Origin: Simmondsia chinensis
Lineage: Eukaryota; Streptophyta; Magnoliopsida; Caryophyllales; Simmondsiaceae
Assembly: GCA_018398585.1 (NCBI GenBank)
Contig: JAGTTD010000018.1
Location: 13,027,501 to 13,091,500, forward strand
Length of the DNA: 64,000 nt
Direction of reading: 5' to 3'
The notes under the pieces are model-generated. The model saw only the letters and a list, made by a program, of their open reading frames with translations. It was not told where the DNA came from and made no database searches. Of the stretch, positions 1 to 11,212 are shown in pieces. Position 1 is the stretch's first letter. Each line of letters begins with the position of its first letter. Position numbers and translations under genes: made by a program.

Positions 1-309
1 CCAACCTCCAAATGGCCATGGTTTGATAATAGCATGCGTCTCAGCTACAAGGACTCTTGGCACATGACCATGTCTTTGGCACACTATGCAATCATTCATT
101 ATTGAAGGCTAATAATAGCCATAACGTCTGATGAGCCAATGCATTTTGTTACCAGCTAGGTGGGATATGCAAATACCCTCATCGGCTCCTACCATTACTA
201 GCTTTGCCTCGCCAACTTGTGACAATCTAATTGGTTTCGAAGCAATTCGATTGTTGACTTGGAATGACTTTTCTCTGAACACTGAAAGACTCAGTGAATT
301 CAATGTCAT
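1..309 (-). pseudogene. Gypsy A integrase, N-terminal zinc-binding (H2C2) part
   Basis: The frame at 109-309 reads HWLIRRYGYYW-type sequence, the segment that carries the histidine pair of the H2C2 zinc domain of gypsy integrases. It is followed leftwards by a degenerate CIVCQRHGHVPR-like segment holding the cysteines. Gypsy B has the same segment at 28899-29165. The catalytic core would lie left of base 1. The plus-strand frame overlapping it is a shadow. Identification rests on motif and on the parallel copy. Confidence 0.75.
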
Positions 310-319
310 GGTCTAAAAC

Positions 320-1010
320 TTTAGTCTTGATGACCATGATTTCTTCATACCAAGTCCTGGGCTACTTGTATCCTATAGCTAATTGAGCTAAGTCATTGGC
401 TGCTTTGTTTTGTTCTCTAGGGATATGTTCAAACTACACACCATCAAATTTGTTCAATAGCTTTTATACTACTAAAATGTATTTGTTCGAGGTATTGCTT
501 TAACATTGAAATTCCACTTTTACTTGGCAAATGATCAACTGCAAATCCCCTTTAATGATGACATTAAGGACTTGCATCTCTAAGAGAGTGAGTAGGTCTA
601 TGGTTAACGCCTCATATACTGCTATGTTGTTGGAGCACTTGCCAACTAAGATAACAGCTAATTTGGTGATGATCCCAGTAGGGGACTCAATCATGATCCC
701 AACTCCGGTGCTTGAATTGCTTTTTAAACCATCGAACTACAACTTCGAAGGAACAATTTCCACCACCAGAAGCTGGTCTGGCTTATGTTCAAGCCAATAT
801 GAATGTTTCGATGGTCAACTAAAAAGTTTGCTAAGGCTTACCCCTTGACCAACTTTTGTGACACATAGACCAACACAAAATTATGTAGAGCAATGCTCCA
901 CTTTTTTAATCTTCCCCTCATCAAGGGTCTATCTAGTATGTATTTAAGGACATCTGTCTGAGCAACCACGTAAGTAATGTTTCAATTTCACCATTGCATA
1001 GAACAAAGAT
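320..1010 (-). pseudogene. Gypsy A RNase H domain
   Basis: The minus frame at 500-694 has the RNase H pattern: YEAL followed by a leucine-rich helix, then KGDLQLIICQV, where active RNase H has GDSQL(V/I). Upstream (710-1010) and downstream (320-440) parts are recognisable only by homology with gypsy B at 29440-30130. Several frames are needed to read it, so it is broken. It would remove the RNA strand of the hybrid during reverse transcription. Confidence 0.65.
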
Positions 1011-1179
1011 AGACATAATTTCTCAATCAAGGTGCATTTTCATTTCACATTCATTTAAGCAAAGGGTAAGGTAGATCACAGCTTGTTCAAATCCTTGCTT
1101 ATTGTCTTGTACTTGCAAACATTTAATAGATTCATCAGAAGCAGAGACATAAATCTTCAAAGGTTTGTCCTACTTTGGT

Positions 1180-2040
1180 GGAATCAACACTGGCGACATG
1201 ATTAAGTACTCCTTGATGGCCTCGAAAGCTGCTTGATGGGGCTCCTCCCATTAGAAGTCCTTTTCAGACTTAAGTCTCAATAATGGAGAGAAGACTCTTG
1301 TTTTCTCTACGACATTTGAAATAAAACGTCTCAGGAAGTTAACCTGCCCCAAGAAGCATTGAAGCTCCTTTTTGCTCAAAGGCAGTTTAGCCTGTTGAAT
1401 GGCCTTAGTCTTATTAATATCCACTTCGATGCCCCTCTGGTGTACTAGAAAACCAAAAACATTTCCAGCAAGTACGCCAAAGGCACACTTTAATAGATTC
1501 ATCTTGAGGTTATGGGTCCCCATTCTAGGAACGGGCCCCTCAAGTCTTCTAAGTGCTTGACTTGGGATTTTGAATTGGCCACGATATCATCTATGTGGAC
1601 TTCCATGATCTTGCCAATTAGGTCATGAAAGATCATGTTCATGGCCCTCTGTATGTAACGATAGCGTTCTTCAAGTCGAATGGCATAGACACCAACTCAA
1701 AGGTATCTATTGACTCAGGATACATGAATGCTATTTTGTGGGTGTCCTCCGAAGCAATCATAACTTTATAATACCCAATGTAGCCATCCTTAAAAGGGTA
1801 GGACCTCATGCCTTGAGGTTGAATCAATAAGCGCATCAGTAATTAGCATTGGGTATTCATCCTTTGGCGTGGCTGCATTCAAATCTTTGAAATCAATACA
1901 GACTCTAATTTTACCATATTTTTTAATGACAAGAACAATGCTTGCCAACCATTCAACATACCTGGCAGTCCTAATAAATCTGGCCTTTAAGAGTCTTTCA
2001 ATTTCCTCTTTGACCAAATCAATTACTTGTTAGGACATTC
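1180..2040 (-). pseudogene. Gypsy A reverse transcriptase and start of connection domain
   Basis: Three overlapping minus frames make up the RT. The frame at 1790-2017 holds EIERLLKARFIR and RVCIDFKDLNAATPKDEYPM (fingers). The frame at 1639-1836 holds the palm start (DGYIGYYKVM, then TFELVSMPFDLKNA). A short stretch at 1560-1610 reads EVHIDDIVANSKS, where HIDD replaces the usual Y/F-x-DD. The frame at 1251-1523 reads MNLLKCAFGV...VHQRGIEVD and CFLGQVNFLRRFI (thumb/connection). Two frame changes separate the parts, so no functional enzyme is encoded. Gypsy B carries the parallel copy at 30350-31154. Confidence 0.85.
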
Positions 2041-2461
2041 TCCTCTAGGCCAAGATGATGGGCCTTGAGCTTGGCTTGGCAGGAAGCCCATGCTCAACCA
2101 ACTTCCTATCTAGCCCCGGCATCTCGTAATGGCCCCAAGCAAAGCAGTCCTTGAACTCGCGAAGCAAGGTCAAATACTACTCTCTCTGATTCTTAAAAAG
2201 CATAGCGCTTAGATAAGTAGGTCTTGGGTCCTTTGTTGAGCCCAAGTTAACCTCGAGGAGGGGGTCTTGAACTTTAGCCCACAAATCCTCCACTTTAGCT
2301 GGTGCTACTCTTAAATCAGACAACTCCAGCTATTTTTCCCGCATCATATGGACCTCAAAGCCATTGAATGGCTGCTCATTCCAAAGTTGATCCTCATCAT
2401 GCCAAGCCACGAGCCTTGCAAGTGCTAAGGAAATGGTCTCTTAGGCCATTAATGGGAGGTC
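2041..2461 (-). pseudogene. Gypsy A protease-RT linker, left part
   Basis: This stretch aligns with gypsy B 31155-31570: shared wording includes the run around the tac-ctt-gaa-ctc motif at 2150 and the end at AATGGGAGGTC. It holds no long frame. It ends at 2461, where the AGGTC target duplication of copia 1 begins the interruption. The linker resumes at 11213. Confidence 0.6.
2457..2461. repeat. Target site duplication AGGTC, left copy (copia 1)
   Basis: AGGTC here matches AGGTC at 11208-11212, immediately outside the two LTR ends. A 5-bp duplication is normal for integrase-mediated insertion. Confidence 0.9.
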
Positions 2462-4389
2462 TGTTGAGACGAATTTCAAAACATCTCCCTACTTAAATAG
2501 ATGAATGTAGCGAAACGGTTTCAAATTCCTAATTTTAAACCTACAGGTGATTTAAAATCCTTAATTTCAAATGTACAGATTTAAAATTCCTAATTTTAAA
2601 TCTACATGCCTCATACATTCATAATAATAACATGAATATAAAACTAGCATAATAAGAATACTGTAAATAAATAGAAAAATGAAAAAGGAAAGGGAAGAAG
2701 AATACCTAAAAAGGTCCAAATAAAGAAAACCAAAAATTCGAGACCCAGAAGCCTTCTATGCGATCTCCTCGAAAAACCTCAAGTGTGGGCCCCGAAAAAT
2801 ATTAAACTTAATAGAAAAATTTTCTTTATTTTAGATCTCCGAAAGTCAACACTTTCATAAACCTTTTATTTTTTAAAACTGGATGCAAAACCTTTATTCC
2901 AAAACCCTTATTTATAGTAGGAAACCAAAGTGGAAAAATAAGGAAGAAACAATGTGGGATTCATTAAAAATGAATGAAACGACATCGTATTGCACTCGGC
3001 GCAAATCGCGTTTAAACACATCCCGTGTGCCACATGGTAGCCACTGATTGGCCCATGCCAGAAGTCGCGGATTGCCCCGTTGGGGCTGCACGCTCATGCC
3101 AGTCAGCGTTGGAAGGTGTAGATCAACCCACCGGAATCCCCAGCCCGCGCCGCGTGCTTGTTAGTTAGATCCGCCAGATGCAGATCACTATGTTGGCTTT
3201 CGATTTTTTTGCACATGTAAAAATTTATCCTGTAAATTTTTAATTTTAAAAATTATTTTATTTTACAATTTTAACTTCTATTTATTTTGTGAATAAAAAT
3301 TAATTTACTCATCTCATTAATTCTTTAACATTTTTCCGATGGCATTAAAAGCAAAGGCTTGCGCAGGGACCTAAGGGACAGTTTAAATTTAGCTCCAAAT
3401 GAGTTAAATTAATTACCATTTCATGATAAAATTTAATTACCAATTACTGGGACTTAATTCTACTAAATAAATCCCACTGCACTTAGACTTAAACCATTTA
3501 TTTAATAATTTCCATATCGACTATATTGACAACAATAACCCTCTATTAGATACCAATGATGAAAAATAATTCAAACTACTATCGTTATTTTTCTCACAGC
3601 TTCTCCATTAGTTACCGACTCATCATTTTTCAAACAATTCATTTATACTTGAACAAATTCATAATAAAAATTCAAAATGTCAAATATTTGGAAGACTTTG
3701 GCCAAAGTTTTAGAATTAATTCAAACACTTGTCAATCAACTAAGAGGATATTTGTATCTCATAAGAGACTATAGATTCTCTATTGAATACTTGATCCCTA
3801 TCACATTTCATGCCGTCACCCAATGCATTTGGGATTTCAGCCATATATCAAGGCCTTACTTATAGTTTACCAAGGTAACTAAAATTCCATGCATAGGTCC
3901 AAAATACTCTTGGGATTTAGAGTCGTCATTCAAATACTACATCATGAATCATTTATTTTCGATAGTAGTCTAGAAACAAGTGAATCACATGGTCCAACTC
4001 AGTGTATTAATCTCATTGAACACGCCAACATAACACTTATGGATCATCATCCACAAGACCACGACAGGTTATCTAAAGTGTCACGTTGTAGTCGTAGCAG
4101 ACAAGTAGTTCGAACTTGTCACTTACTATGAGTTTTTCAAAAAAGAATTCATTCAATTTGCTCCAAGTCTATATGTGGCTTAATCCCATAATCCATTTAG
4201 AACAAACGTGTAAAAAGTAATATGAGAACTACATCCATCACGTGGACGTTACATAAAAGAAAATCTCATGCAACATATATGCTTATTTCAACAAATTTAA
4301 CGAGGAAACGACTAGAACATCAATTTCATTCTTTAATACAGTAATATTTTACAGGATAAATTTTGATTTTTAGGACACTATTTCTAACA
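2462..4389 (-). repeat. Copia 1 3' LTR (left)
   Basis: On the minus strand it starts TGTTAGAAATAGTGTCC and ends TTTGAAATTCGTCTCAACA, giving TG...CA ends. A TATA-like stretch (tttatagt on plus, 2909-2917) marks the U3 promoter. It aligns along its length with 9304-11207. Confidence 0.9.
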
Positions 4390-4400
4390 ATCCCCCACTT
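4390..4400 (-). other. Copia 1 polypurine tract
   Basis: The minus strand reads AAGTGGGGGAT directly before the 3' LTR. This is the usual primer site for plus-strand DNA synthesis and it fixes the orientation of the element. Confidence 0.85.
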
Positions 4401-4403
4401 GTC

Positions 4404-4865
4404 CTAAATCCAATTTACTATACACTTTGTACCCATTCGCTCTAAGTGTGATTCAAAGGTCTTCTGAGCCAGAGTCTTTGAAAAACGATATGCAAGGTTA
4501 TTGCTTGTATCTATCTTCAAGATTGGTATCTCTCCCTTGTCCATATAGTCTCTAATGAGGTCATATTTGCTCTCAATGTGTTTGGATGTCTTATGCTTTA
4601 TTGTCTCTTTTGAATTGGCCATTGCACCAGAGTTGTCACAAAAGATTGTAACCCAGTGTTAGACTGTCTCTAACATCCTCAAGATCTTTCAGGAACTTCC
4701 TGAGCCAACATGCCTCCTTTGCAGCTTCTGAGGCTGCAACAAATTCAGCTTCTATGGTTGAGTCAGGAATACAAGACTACTTGACACTCCTTTAGATGAT
4801 GGCTCCACCTCCAAGTGTAAAAACATCTCTAGACGTTAAACGTCTAGAATCTTTATCTTACTTAA
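4404..4865 (-). pseudogene. Copia 1 RNase H, C-terminal part
   Basis: The frame at 4404-4622 reads SKHIESKYDLIRDY, which matches the copia RNase H end (usual text: K-H-I-D-x-x-Y/H-H-x-I-R), followed by the acidic IDTSNNLAYRFSKTLAQKTF, where active enzymes have T-x-x-N-x-A-D-x-(L/F)-T-K. Bases 4623-4865 hold the preceding RNase H part in broken frames (plus-strand cues: ttc-agc-ttc-tat-ggt at 4745, equivalent to EAE-type sequence). Stops separate the pieces. It ends 14 bases before the purine tract, as expected for the last pol domain. Confidence 0.8.
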
Positions 4866-4869
4866 AATT

Positions 4870-6083
4870 TCAATTAATATAGCCAATTGGAACTAGCTCG
4901 TCACTATGAAAGATCAATAGATAGTCTCTAGTTTTTCTCAAGTACTTGAGAATATGCTTCACTGCCACCAAGTGCAATGGACCTGGGTTAGACTGATATC
5001 TACTCACCATGCCTATAGCATAACAAATATCTAGTCTTGTGCACAACATGCCATACATGAGGCTTCCCACAACCAAAGCATATGGAACATTCCTGATATG
5101 CTCTTCCTCTTGAGGTGTTTTAGGACACTGCTCTAAAGAAAGAGGGACTCCTTGTCTGAAAGGTAAACACCTTTTCTTAGAGTCCTCCATGTGATACCTT
5201 GACAACATCTTATCGATAGACGTGGCTTGAGAAAGACCCAACATCCTATTCTTACAATCTCGCAAAGCTTAATCCTAAGAATATAGCTAGCTTCCCCTAG
5301 TTCATTCATATTGAATTGACTTGACAACCAAATCTTTACAACTGATAGGACACCTACATTATTCCCAATGAGTAGTATGTCGTCCACATACAACACTAAG
5401 AAAGTCACTACTTTGTCATGATGTCATTTGTACACGCATGATTCATCAACCGATTACTTAAACCCATAAGACTTAATCACTTTATTGTATCTAATACTCC
5501 ATGAGCATTATGCTTACTTTAGTCCATATATGAACCTCTTCAGTTTGCATACCATATGCTCCTAATTTTTGCTAATGAAACCATCTGGCTGCACCATGTA
5601 GATGTCTTCTTCAAGACGACCGTTCAAAAACGCTATTTTGACATCCATTTGCCAAATCCCATAATCATAATGAGCTGCAATTGATAGGGGTATCCTTATG
5701 GACTTTAGCACAGCTACTGGTGAGACGGTCTCATCATAATCGATTCCTTCCTTTTGGATAAAACCCTTAGCAACCAGTCTTTTCCTCTTGTAGACCCATT
5801 TAGATCTAATGGACTTTATACCTTTTGGCACCCCTACAAGTTCCCAGACCTGATTAGAATACATAGATCCTATCTCAGATTTCATTGCTAAGATCCACTG
5901 ATCAGGATCCTTGTCTTCAATTTCCTCATTGTTGCTGAGAGGATCAAATTCAATGTCATGGTCAATAATTAAGGCTCCCACCAGGAACTTGTCATGCGCC
6001 TTGATAATCCTCCCACTATGCCTAGGCTCTCGTGTACTTGGAACTTCCTCAACCCTAACCGTAGGAGTATCTAACACATCCAC
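4870..6083 (-). pseudogene. Copia 1 reverse transcriptase
   Basis: Three minus frames cover the domain. The frame at 5562-6083 has WVYKRKR...LVAKGF.QKEGIDYDETVSPVA, IWQMDVKIAFLNGRLEEDIYM and QPDGFI, all standard copia RT blocks. The frame at 5133-5408 has LYVDDILLIGN, with the catalytic YVDD intact, and NELGEASYILRIKL. The frame at 4870-5265 has GLSQATSIDKMLSRYHMEDS and SLMYGMLCTRLDICYAIG, then VKHILKYLRKTRDY. A stop or shift lies near 5450-5560 and another near 5260, so the gene is broken although all motifs are present. Confidence 0.92.
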
Positions 6084-7230
6084 AGTGTCTCGAGATGTGT
6101 CTAGCTATTCAGAATTAGCGTCATTCTCTCTTAATTCCTCTAACACTACCTTGCTTTTGCTTTTGTAGTCGACTCCAATTCCCCCACTAAATATTTCGCA
6201 TTCGCACTTACAAAAACCTTTTGTTCAGAAGGACTATTAAAAAGACCACCCCTAATTCGTTTAGGATAACCAACAAATATGAACACCTCCGTCCTTAATT
6301 TCAACTTGTCAGGATTCTTTTTCAATACAGGTGCTGGGCACCCTTAAATTCAAAGGAACCCTAGACTCAGCTTTCGCCCAGTCCATAAGTCCATAGATGT
6401 TTTAGGAATTGATTTAGATGGAACTAAGTTAAGGAGATATATTGCTGTTTCCAAGACATAACCCCAAAAGGAGATTGGTAAAGTAGCATGACTTATCATA
6501 GACTTTACCATCTCCAACAATGTCCTATTCCTTCTTTCTGCAACACCATTCTGCTGCGGTGTAGCCGGAGCATAAAGCTGAGATTTTATCTCATTCGCAG
6601 TTAGGAAATCAAGAAATTAACCTAAAAGGTATTGTCCACCTTGATTTGATCCAAGTGACTTGACTTGTTTACCTAATTGCTTTTCATCTTCATCTTTGTA
6701 TTCTTTGAACTTTTCAAAAGAGGCCGAATTATGTCTCATCAGGTAAATATATACATACCTAGAGTAATCATCAGTGAATGTAATGAAGCATTCATACCAC
6801 CTTTTGCTTGAACATTCATTGTTCCGCATGCACCAGTGTGAAACAGCTCAAGCAAGTCACTAACCCTGTTGCCTTTACTCTTAAAGCCAGACTTAGTCAT
6901 TTTATCTTCTATGCAAGATTCGTAAACTAGTAAGGGCTTCAAGTCCAACGATTCTATCAGTTCATCATTTACTAGTCTTTGGATCCCGTTGAAATTAGTG
7001 TGACCTAAACGTTGGTACTATGTGAAGGCATTATCCCTTTCACGGTGTTTTCTTTTAAGAGATTGAATAAGTGAGCTTGTGTTATATTCATTCAAACAAA
7101 TATCAGAGTTTTGATCAATAAATAACATGAATAAACCATCCACCATGTACCTTTGCAAATAAACAATTTATTTCTGGTAATAACCAATTAAGAACCGAAA
7201 TTCACTAAATAACCATTATCTACTAAACAA
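6084..7230 (-). pseudogene. Copia 1 integrase
   Basis: Frames at 6617-6829 and 6739-6948 carry FITFTDDYSRYVYIYLMRH and EKFKEYK, the core of a copia integrase, preceded by SDLLELFHTGACGTMNVQAKGG. In active copies the first catalytic aspartate stands in an HTD motif; here it reads HTG, so a catalytic residue is lost. Bases 6084-6616 contain the C-terminal part in pieces, including plus-strand AT-rich remnants, and 6950-7230 the zinc/GAG-pre-integrase part. It would catalyse insertion of the cDNA; this copy cannot. Confidence 0.85.
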
Positions 7231-7238
7231 GACACAAA

Positions 7239-7505
7239 TCATATTCCTGTGCAATGCAAGTACAAATAAATAATCTTCAAAATCAAAACTCTACCACTAA
7301 AGACTAAGCTAACAACTTCTACTCCTAAGACCGCAACTCTTATGCCGTCTCGAACTGTCACATACATATCTCCATCATGTAATCTCCTGGTTAGCCTAAG
7401 CCCCCGTAACATATTACAGACATGATCAGTTGAACCTAAGTCGACACATAAGGACCCTATTAGACTCTCAACTGCACATGACTCAGCTAAGGGAGATATA
7501 AACAT
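7239..7505 (-). pseudogene. Copia 1 aspartic protease
   Basis: The frame reads SLCVDLGSTDHVCNMLRG. Copia proteases usually have D-S-G-(A/S)-(T/S)-x-H-(V/I)-x-(N/S) here, so the aspartate and the histidine context are present but the S of D-S/T-G is L. Copia 2 has the same DLGSTDHVCN, so the change is shared by the family or is ancestral. It follows the zinc-knuckle part of gag and precedes integrase. Confidence 0.85.
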
Positions 7506-8270
7506 ACCGTCACTACATGGTTTGCCAGTCTTGGCAGGAAGGATAGCTATGTCCTTAGTGCAATTCCAAATCCAGTGGCCCTTATCTCACCCCCCCCCCC
7601 CCCCCCCCCCCCTCCACCAAAAAAAAATTTCTTTCGACTTCCTTGCTGGTCCTTGATGCTTGGGTTGATTGGACATTCTATTTGGCCCATAACCCATCCT
7701 TTGTTACTTGCGGCTCTTTCATTAGCTTAGGTAATGAATAGTCTTGTTATTCATAGCAATATTCAGCCTGAACTGAGTGAATGAGCTGGATGGAGAATTG
7801 AGGATGATGTCCTACTTAGCTTGATTGTCAAACTCAGCTCCAAGGACTTCTAGTTCAGAAAAACATGCCATTAAACTCATGGTGTGTTCCTCAACTGGAA
7901 TTCCTTCGGACATCCTCGTAATGAGCAATGTTTTGATCAAATCTTTCTTAGCTGCTCTATGCTATTGTTGAAACATTTCTTCTAACGCATCTCAAGCTCT
8001 AATACTTGAGAACATCTGACACTGACGTCAATATGTGGCATATGGCTAACTCATTAGCCTTGTGCCAACATTCATAATGCTCTTTAACAACAGCTGTACA
8101 GTCAATAGTAGGTACGATAGAATGAGCATCAATGAGAACAAAATTAAGACCCTCGTGAAGTAGATGTCCAAACTCTTTTTCCAGGTAAAATAATTCGGTC
8201 AAGCGAGTACATTATGTTAAGAATTGAATGAAGTGTACCAGTTGTAGCCATTATTAATCTTTATATACAT
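7506..8270 (-). pseudogene. Copia 1 gag with zinc knuckle disrupted by a 23-C run
   Basis: The frame at 7999-8202 is the N-terminal part (MTELFYLEKEFGHLLHEG and later ECWHKANELAICHIL). The downstream zinc knuckle region at 7530-7580 still reads GHWIWNCTKD, equivalent to GHRMKNCTKY in copia 2. The bases that should code the first two cysteines are replaced by a run of 23 C (7590-7612; poly-G on the coding strand). Gag would form the virus-like particle and bind the RNA. It is inactive. Confidence 0.75.
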
Positions 8271-9289
8271 TGTAGTGATATTTGTTCTTTTAATTTAACA
8301 AACACAATGAGTCAGGTGTCCATAAAACTGAACTATTATGCATGCAACGATGACCCAAACACACCAATCCCTCTCCCCTGCAGGTAGGTCATATGAAATT
8401 AGTTTAGGAGAGAACTATTCTCAATTAATATGTTTCCTTGAACTCTTGCTAAACATGATTAACTCACCACTTTTCCTTAATCTCTAACATGACACAACAG
8501 AGCTTCTCGGGGAGGCTAATGTATTATGCTAGTTAAGTGTAAACCATAACTTAAACCTCTATACAAATACAGGCAATACTCCACGGCAGCATGGTCGCAT
8601 TGCTTCTTTGAACTTTATTTTATCCCATTAGAAGTTTAACCTTGTAACTTACAAACAGACACCCTCTGTGGGAAGTGATGTATATTTACTATACTGCTAG
8701 ACCGGTAATAGAGATCATGAGGTTCCAACAATTGAACCTCGCTCCCACTTGAATTTTGTAAACTAATGGTTTCTATTTTAAATTGCACTTACAACTTGAT
8801 TATCTTACAATCATCATCAGAATGTCATTCTAAAATACATTAATTAATAAAAATTAATTTTTATTTATTATTATTCAATTAAGTACTGACGTCTGCACAC
8901 CCTAAAATTCTTTTAAATGCGGTGTCATCGCTAACGCCAGTGTCAGCACCTCTTTTTTAAAAAAAATAATTCAATTTTTTTAATTAAAAAAATATTGACT
9001 CTAATCTCATTAGATCAATCAAGCCAATTTAGTTAATCTTAATAGTATATGCATACTCACATGATACATAAAATGTAACTTAAAAATCTACATCTATAGA
9101 TCTTAATTAACTATTAATTCAAACAACTGTTTTGAACAATTTAGAACCGAGTCTACAATTATGATCAATATCAAATTAAACATTATTTCCTTTCTATTTT
9201 AATAAAATCTCTATTAAATTAAATTGCAAGTCTATTTATTTTGATCTTATTATACCTATCATGTATATTATGAATGTAATCAAACGCTA
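8271..9289 (-). other. Copia 1 leader between primer site and gag
   Basis: AT-rich, without a long frame. It aligns with 18421-20234 of copia 2. It contains a single copy of the paired-hairpin unit (8798-8836: GATTATCTTACAATC then CAGAATGTCATTCT) that is expanded to eight copies in copia 2. Confidence 0.7.
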
Positions 9290-9303
9290 GCCCCGACACC
9301 AAT
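9290..9303 (-). other. Copia 1 primer binding site
   Basis: The minus strand reads ATTGGTGTCGGGGC immediately after the 5' LTR. It is a diverged form of TTGGTATCAGAGC, the site complementary to initiator methionine tRNA, seen intact in copia 2. Confidence 0.8.
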
Positions 9304-11207
9304 TGTTGGGACGAATTTCAAAATTTTTCCCCTAGTTAAATAGATTAATGCAGTAGAACAATTTAAAATTTCTAATTTTAAACCTATAGGTGATTTAAAA
9401 TTCCTAATTTTAAATCTATAGGTCTCTACTCTAATACATTTATAATAATAACATGAATATAAAACTAGCATGATCAAAATACTGTAAATAAATAGAAAAG
9501 CAAAAACTAAAAGGATAGGGAAAGAAGAATACCTGGAAAAGCTCCAAATAAAGAAAATCAGAAATCTGAGACCCAAAAGCCTTCTATGAAATCTCCTCGA
9601 AAAACCTGGAGTGTGGGCCCCAAAAATTTTAAAACTAAGAGAAAAAAATTGAACGAAAATTTTCTCTGTTTTATATCTCTGAAAGTTAACACTTTCAGAA
9701 ATCTAATATTTTTTTTTAAATTGGATACTAAACCTTTTCTCCAAAATCCTTGTTTATAGTAGGGTACCAAAATGCAAAATAAGCAAGAACTGATGTGGGA
9801 TTCATTAAAAACGAACAAAACGACATCGTAATGCACTTAGCACAAACTGCATTTAAACACAGCCATTGCGCCACATGGCATCCATTGATTGGCCCACTCT
9901 TGAAGGCACGGATTGGCCTGCTGGGGCTTCCCACCTATTGGTCGGTGCCCAAAGGCGCAGATGACCCCTGTGGAACGCGCTGCTACTTGGGCTTTCGATC
10001 TTTTTTATTTTTTGTTTCCCACAAGTAAAAATTCATCATGTGAATTTTTTATTTTAAAAATTATTTTATTTTATAATTTAAATTTTTGTTTATCTTATAA
10101 ATAATATTTAGCAAAATTAAATTAATTCATCTCATGAGTACTTTAATGTATTTTGAATGACATTCAAAACAAAGGCTTATATAGGGACCTCAGGACAATT
10201 TAAATCTAGCTGCAAATAGGTAAAATTAATTACCATTTGATGATAAACTTTAATTACCATTTAATTGGACTTAATTCTATTAAATAAATCCCACTGCACT
10301 CTAGATATAAATCATTTATTCGATAATTCCCAAATAGACTCTATTGACAACAATAACCCCTCTATTTGATATCCATGACAAAAATTAATCAGAATTACTA
10401 CCATTATTTTTCTCACAGCTTCTCCATTAGTTATCAACTCACCATTTTCCGAATAATTCATTTATACTCGAACAAATTCACAGTATAAATTCCAATTTTC
10501 AAACACTTGGAACACTTTGGCCAAAGTTTTTGATTTAATTTAAACACTTGTGAATGCACTAAGGAGATATCTGCATCTCATAAGAGACTATAGATTCCCT
10601 ATTGAATACCTAATCCTTGTCACACTTCATGCCGTTACCCAATGCACGTGGGATTTTGGCCATATATCAAGACCTTACTTATAGTACACTAAGGTAACTA
10701 ACATTTCATGCACATCTCCAGAACAATCCCAGTATTTAGAGTCGTCGTTCAAATAGTACATAATGAATCACTCATTTTCGATAGTAGTCTAGAAATAAGT
10801 AACTGACATGCTCCAACTCGGTGTATTAATCATCTTGAACGCACCAACATAACACTTCTGGATCACCATCCACATGACCAAGACAGGTCATTTACAGTGT
10901 CATGTTATACTATTAATAGACAAGTAGTCCAAACTTTTCACTGACAGTGAGTTTTTCAAATAACAATTCATTCCATTTGCTCTAAGTGTATGTGTGGCTT
11001 AATCTCATAATCTACTCAGAACAAACATGTAAAAAGTAATCTGAGGGCTACATCCATCTCATGGAGATTACATAAAAGAAAATCACATGCAACATATGTG
11101 CTTACTTACACAGACTTAACGAGGAAACTACCGAAATTTCAATTTTATTCTTTAATAAAGTAATATTTACAGGATAAACTTTGATTTTCAGGATACTATT
11201 GCTAACA
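9304..11207 (-). repeat. Copia 1 5' LTR (right)
   Basis: On the minus strand it starts TGTTAGCAATAGTATCC and ends TTTGAAATTCGTCCCAACA. A TATA-like tract lies at about 9750-9760 (tttatagtag on plus). The right end adjoins AGGTC at 11208-11212. Confidence 0.9.
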
Positions 11208-11212
11208 AGGTC
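11208..11212. repeat. Target site duplication AGGTC, right copy (copia 1)
   Basis: Identical to 2457-2461. Gypsy A sequence resumes after it. Confidence 0.9.

Larger units (their letters stand above)
2462..11207 (-). mobile_element. Copia 1: Ty1/copia retrotransposon, complete but decayed
   Basis: Its two LTRs are 1928 bp (2462-4389) and 1904 bp (9304-11207), flanked by AGGTC. The element reads on the minus strand: 5' LTR right, degenerate tRNA-iMet-type primer site at 9290-9303, gag, protease, integrase, reverse transcriptase, RNase H, purine tract at 4390-4400, 3' LTR left. Protease-integrase-RT order is diagnostic of Ty1/copia. Frames are broken in every domain. It sits inside gypsy A and is therefore younger. 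It belongs to the same family as copia 2 and the solo LTR at 60870-63098, but its LTRs lack their extra 3' segment. Confidence 0.92.

Noticed and set aside
131..316. Plus-strand frame over the gypsy A integrase
   Set aside because: Shadow of the minus-strand zinc domain; the protein text matches nothing and the minus reading does.
5911..6168. Plus-strand serine-rich frame
   Set aside because: Opposite strand of copia 1 RT; no independent evidence.
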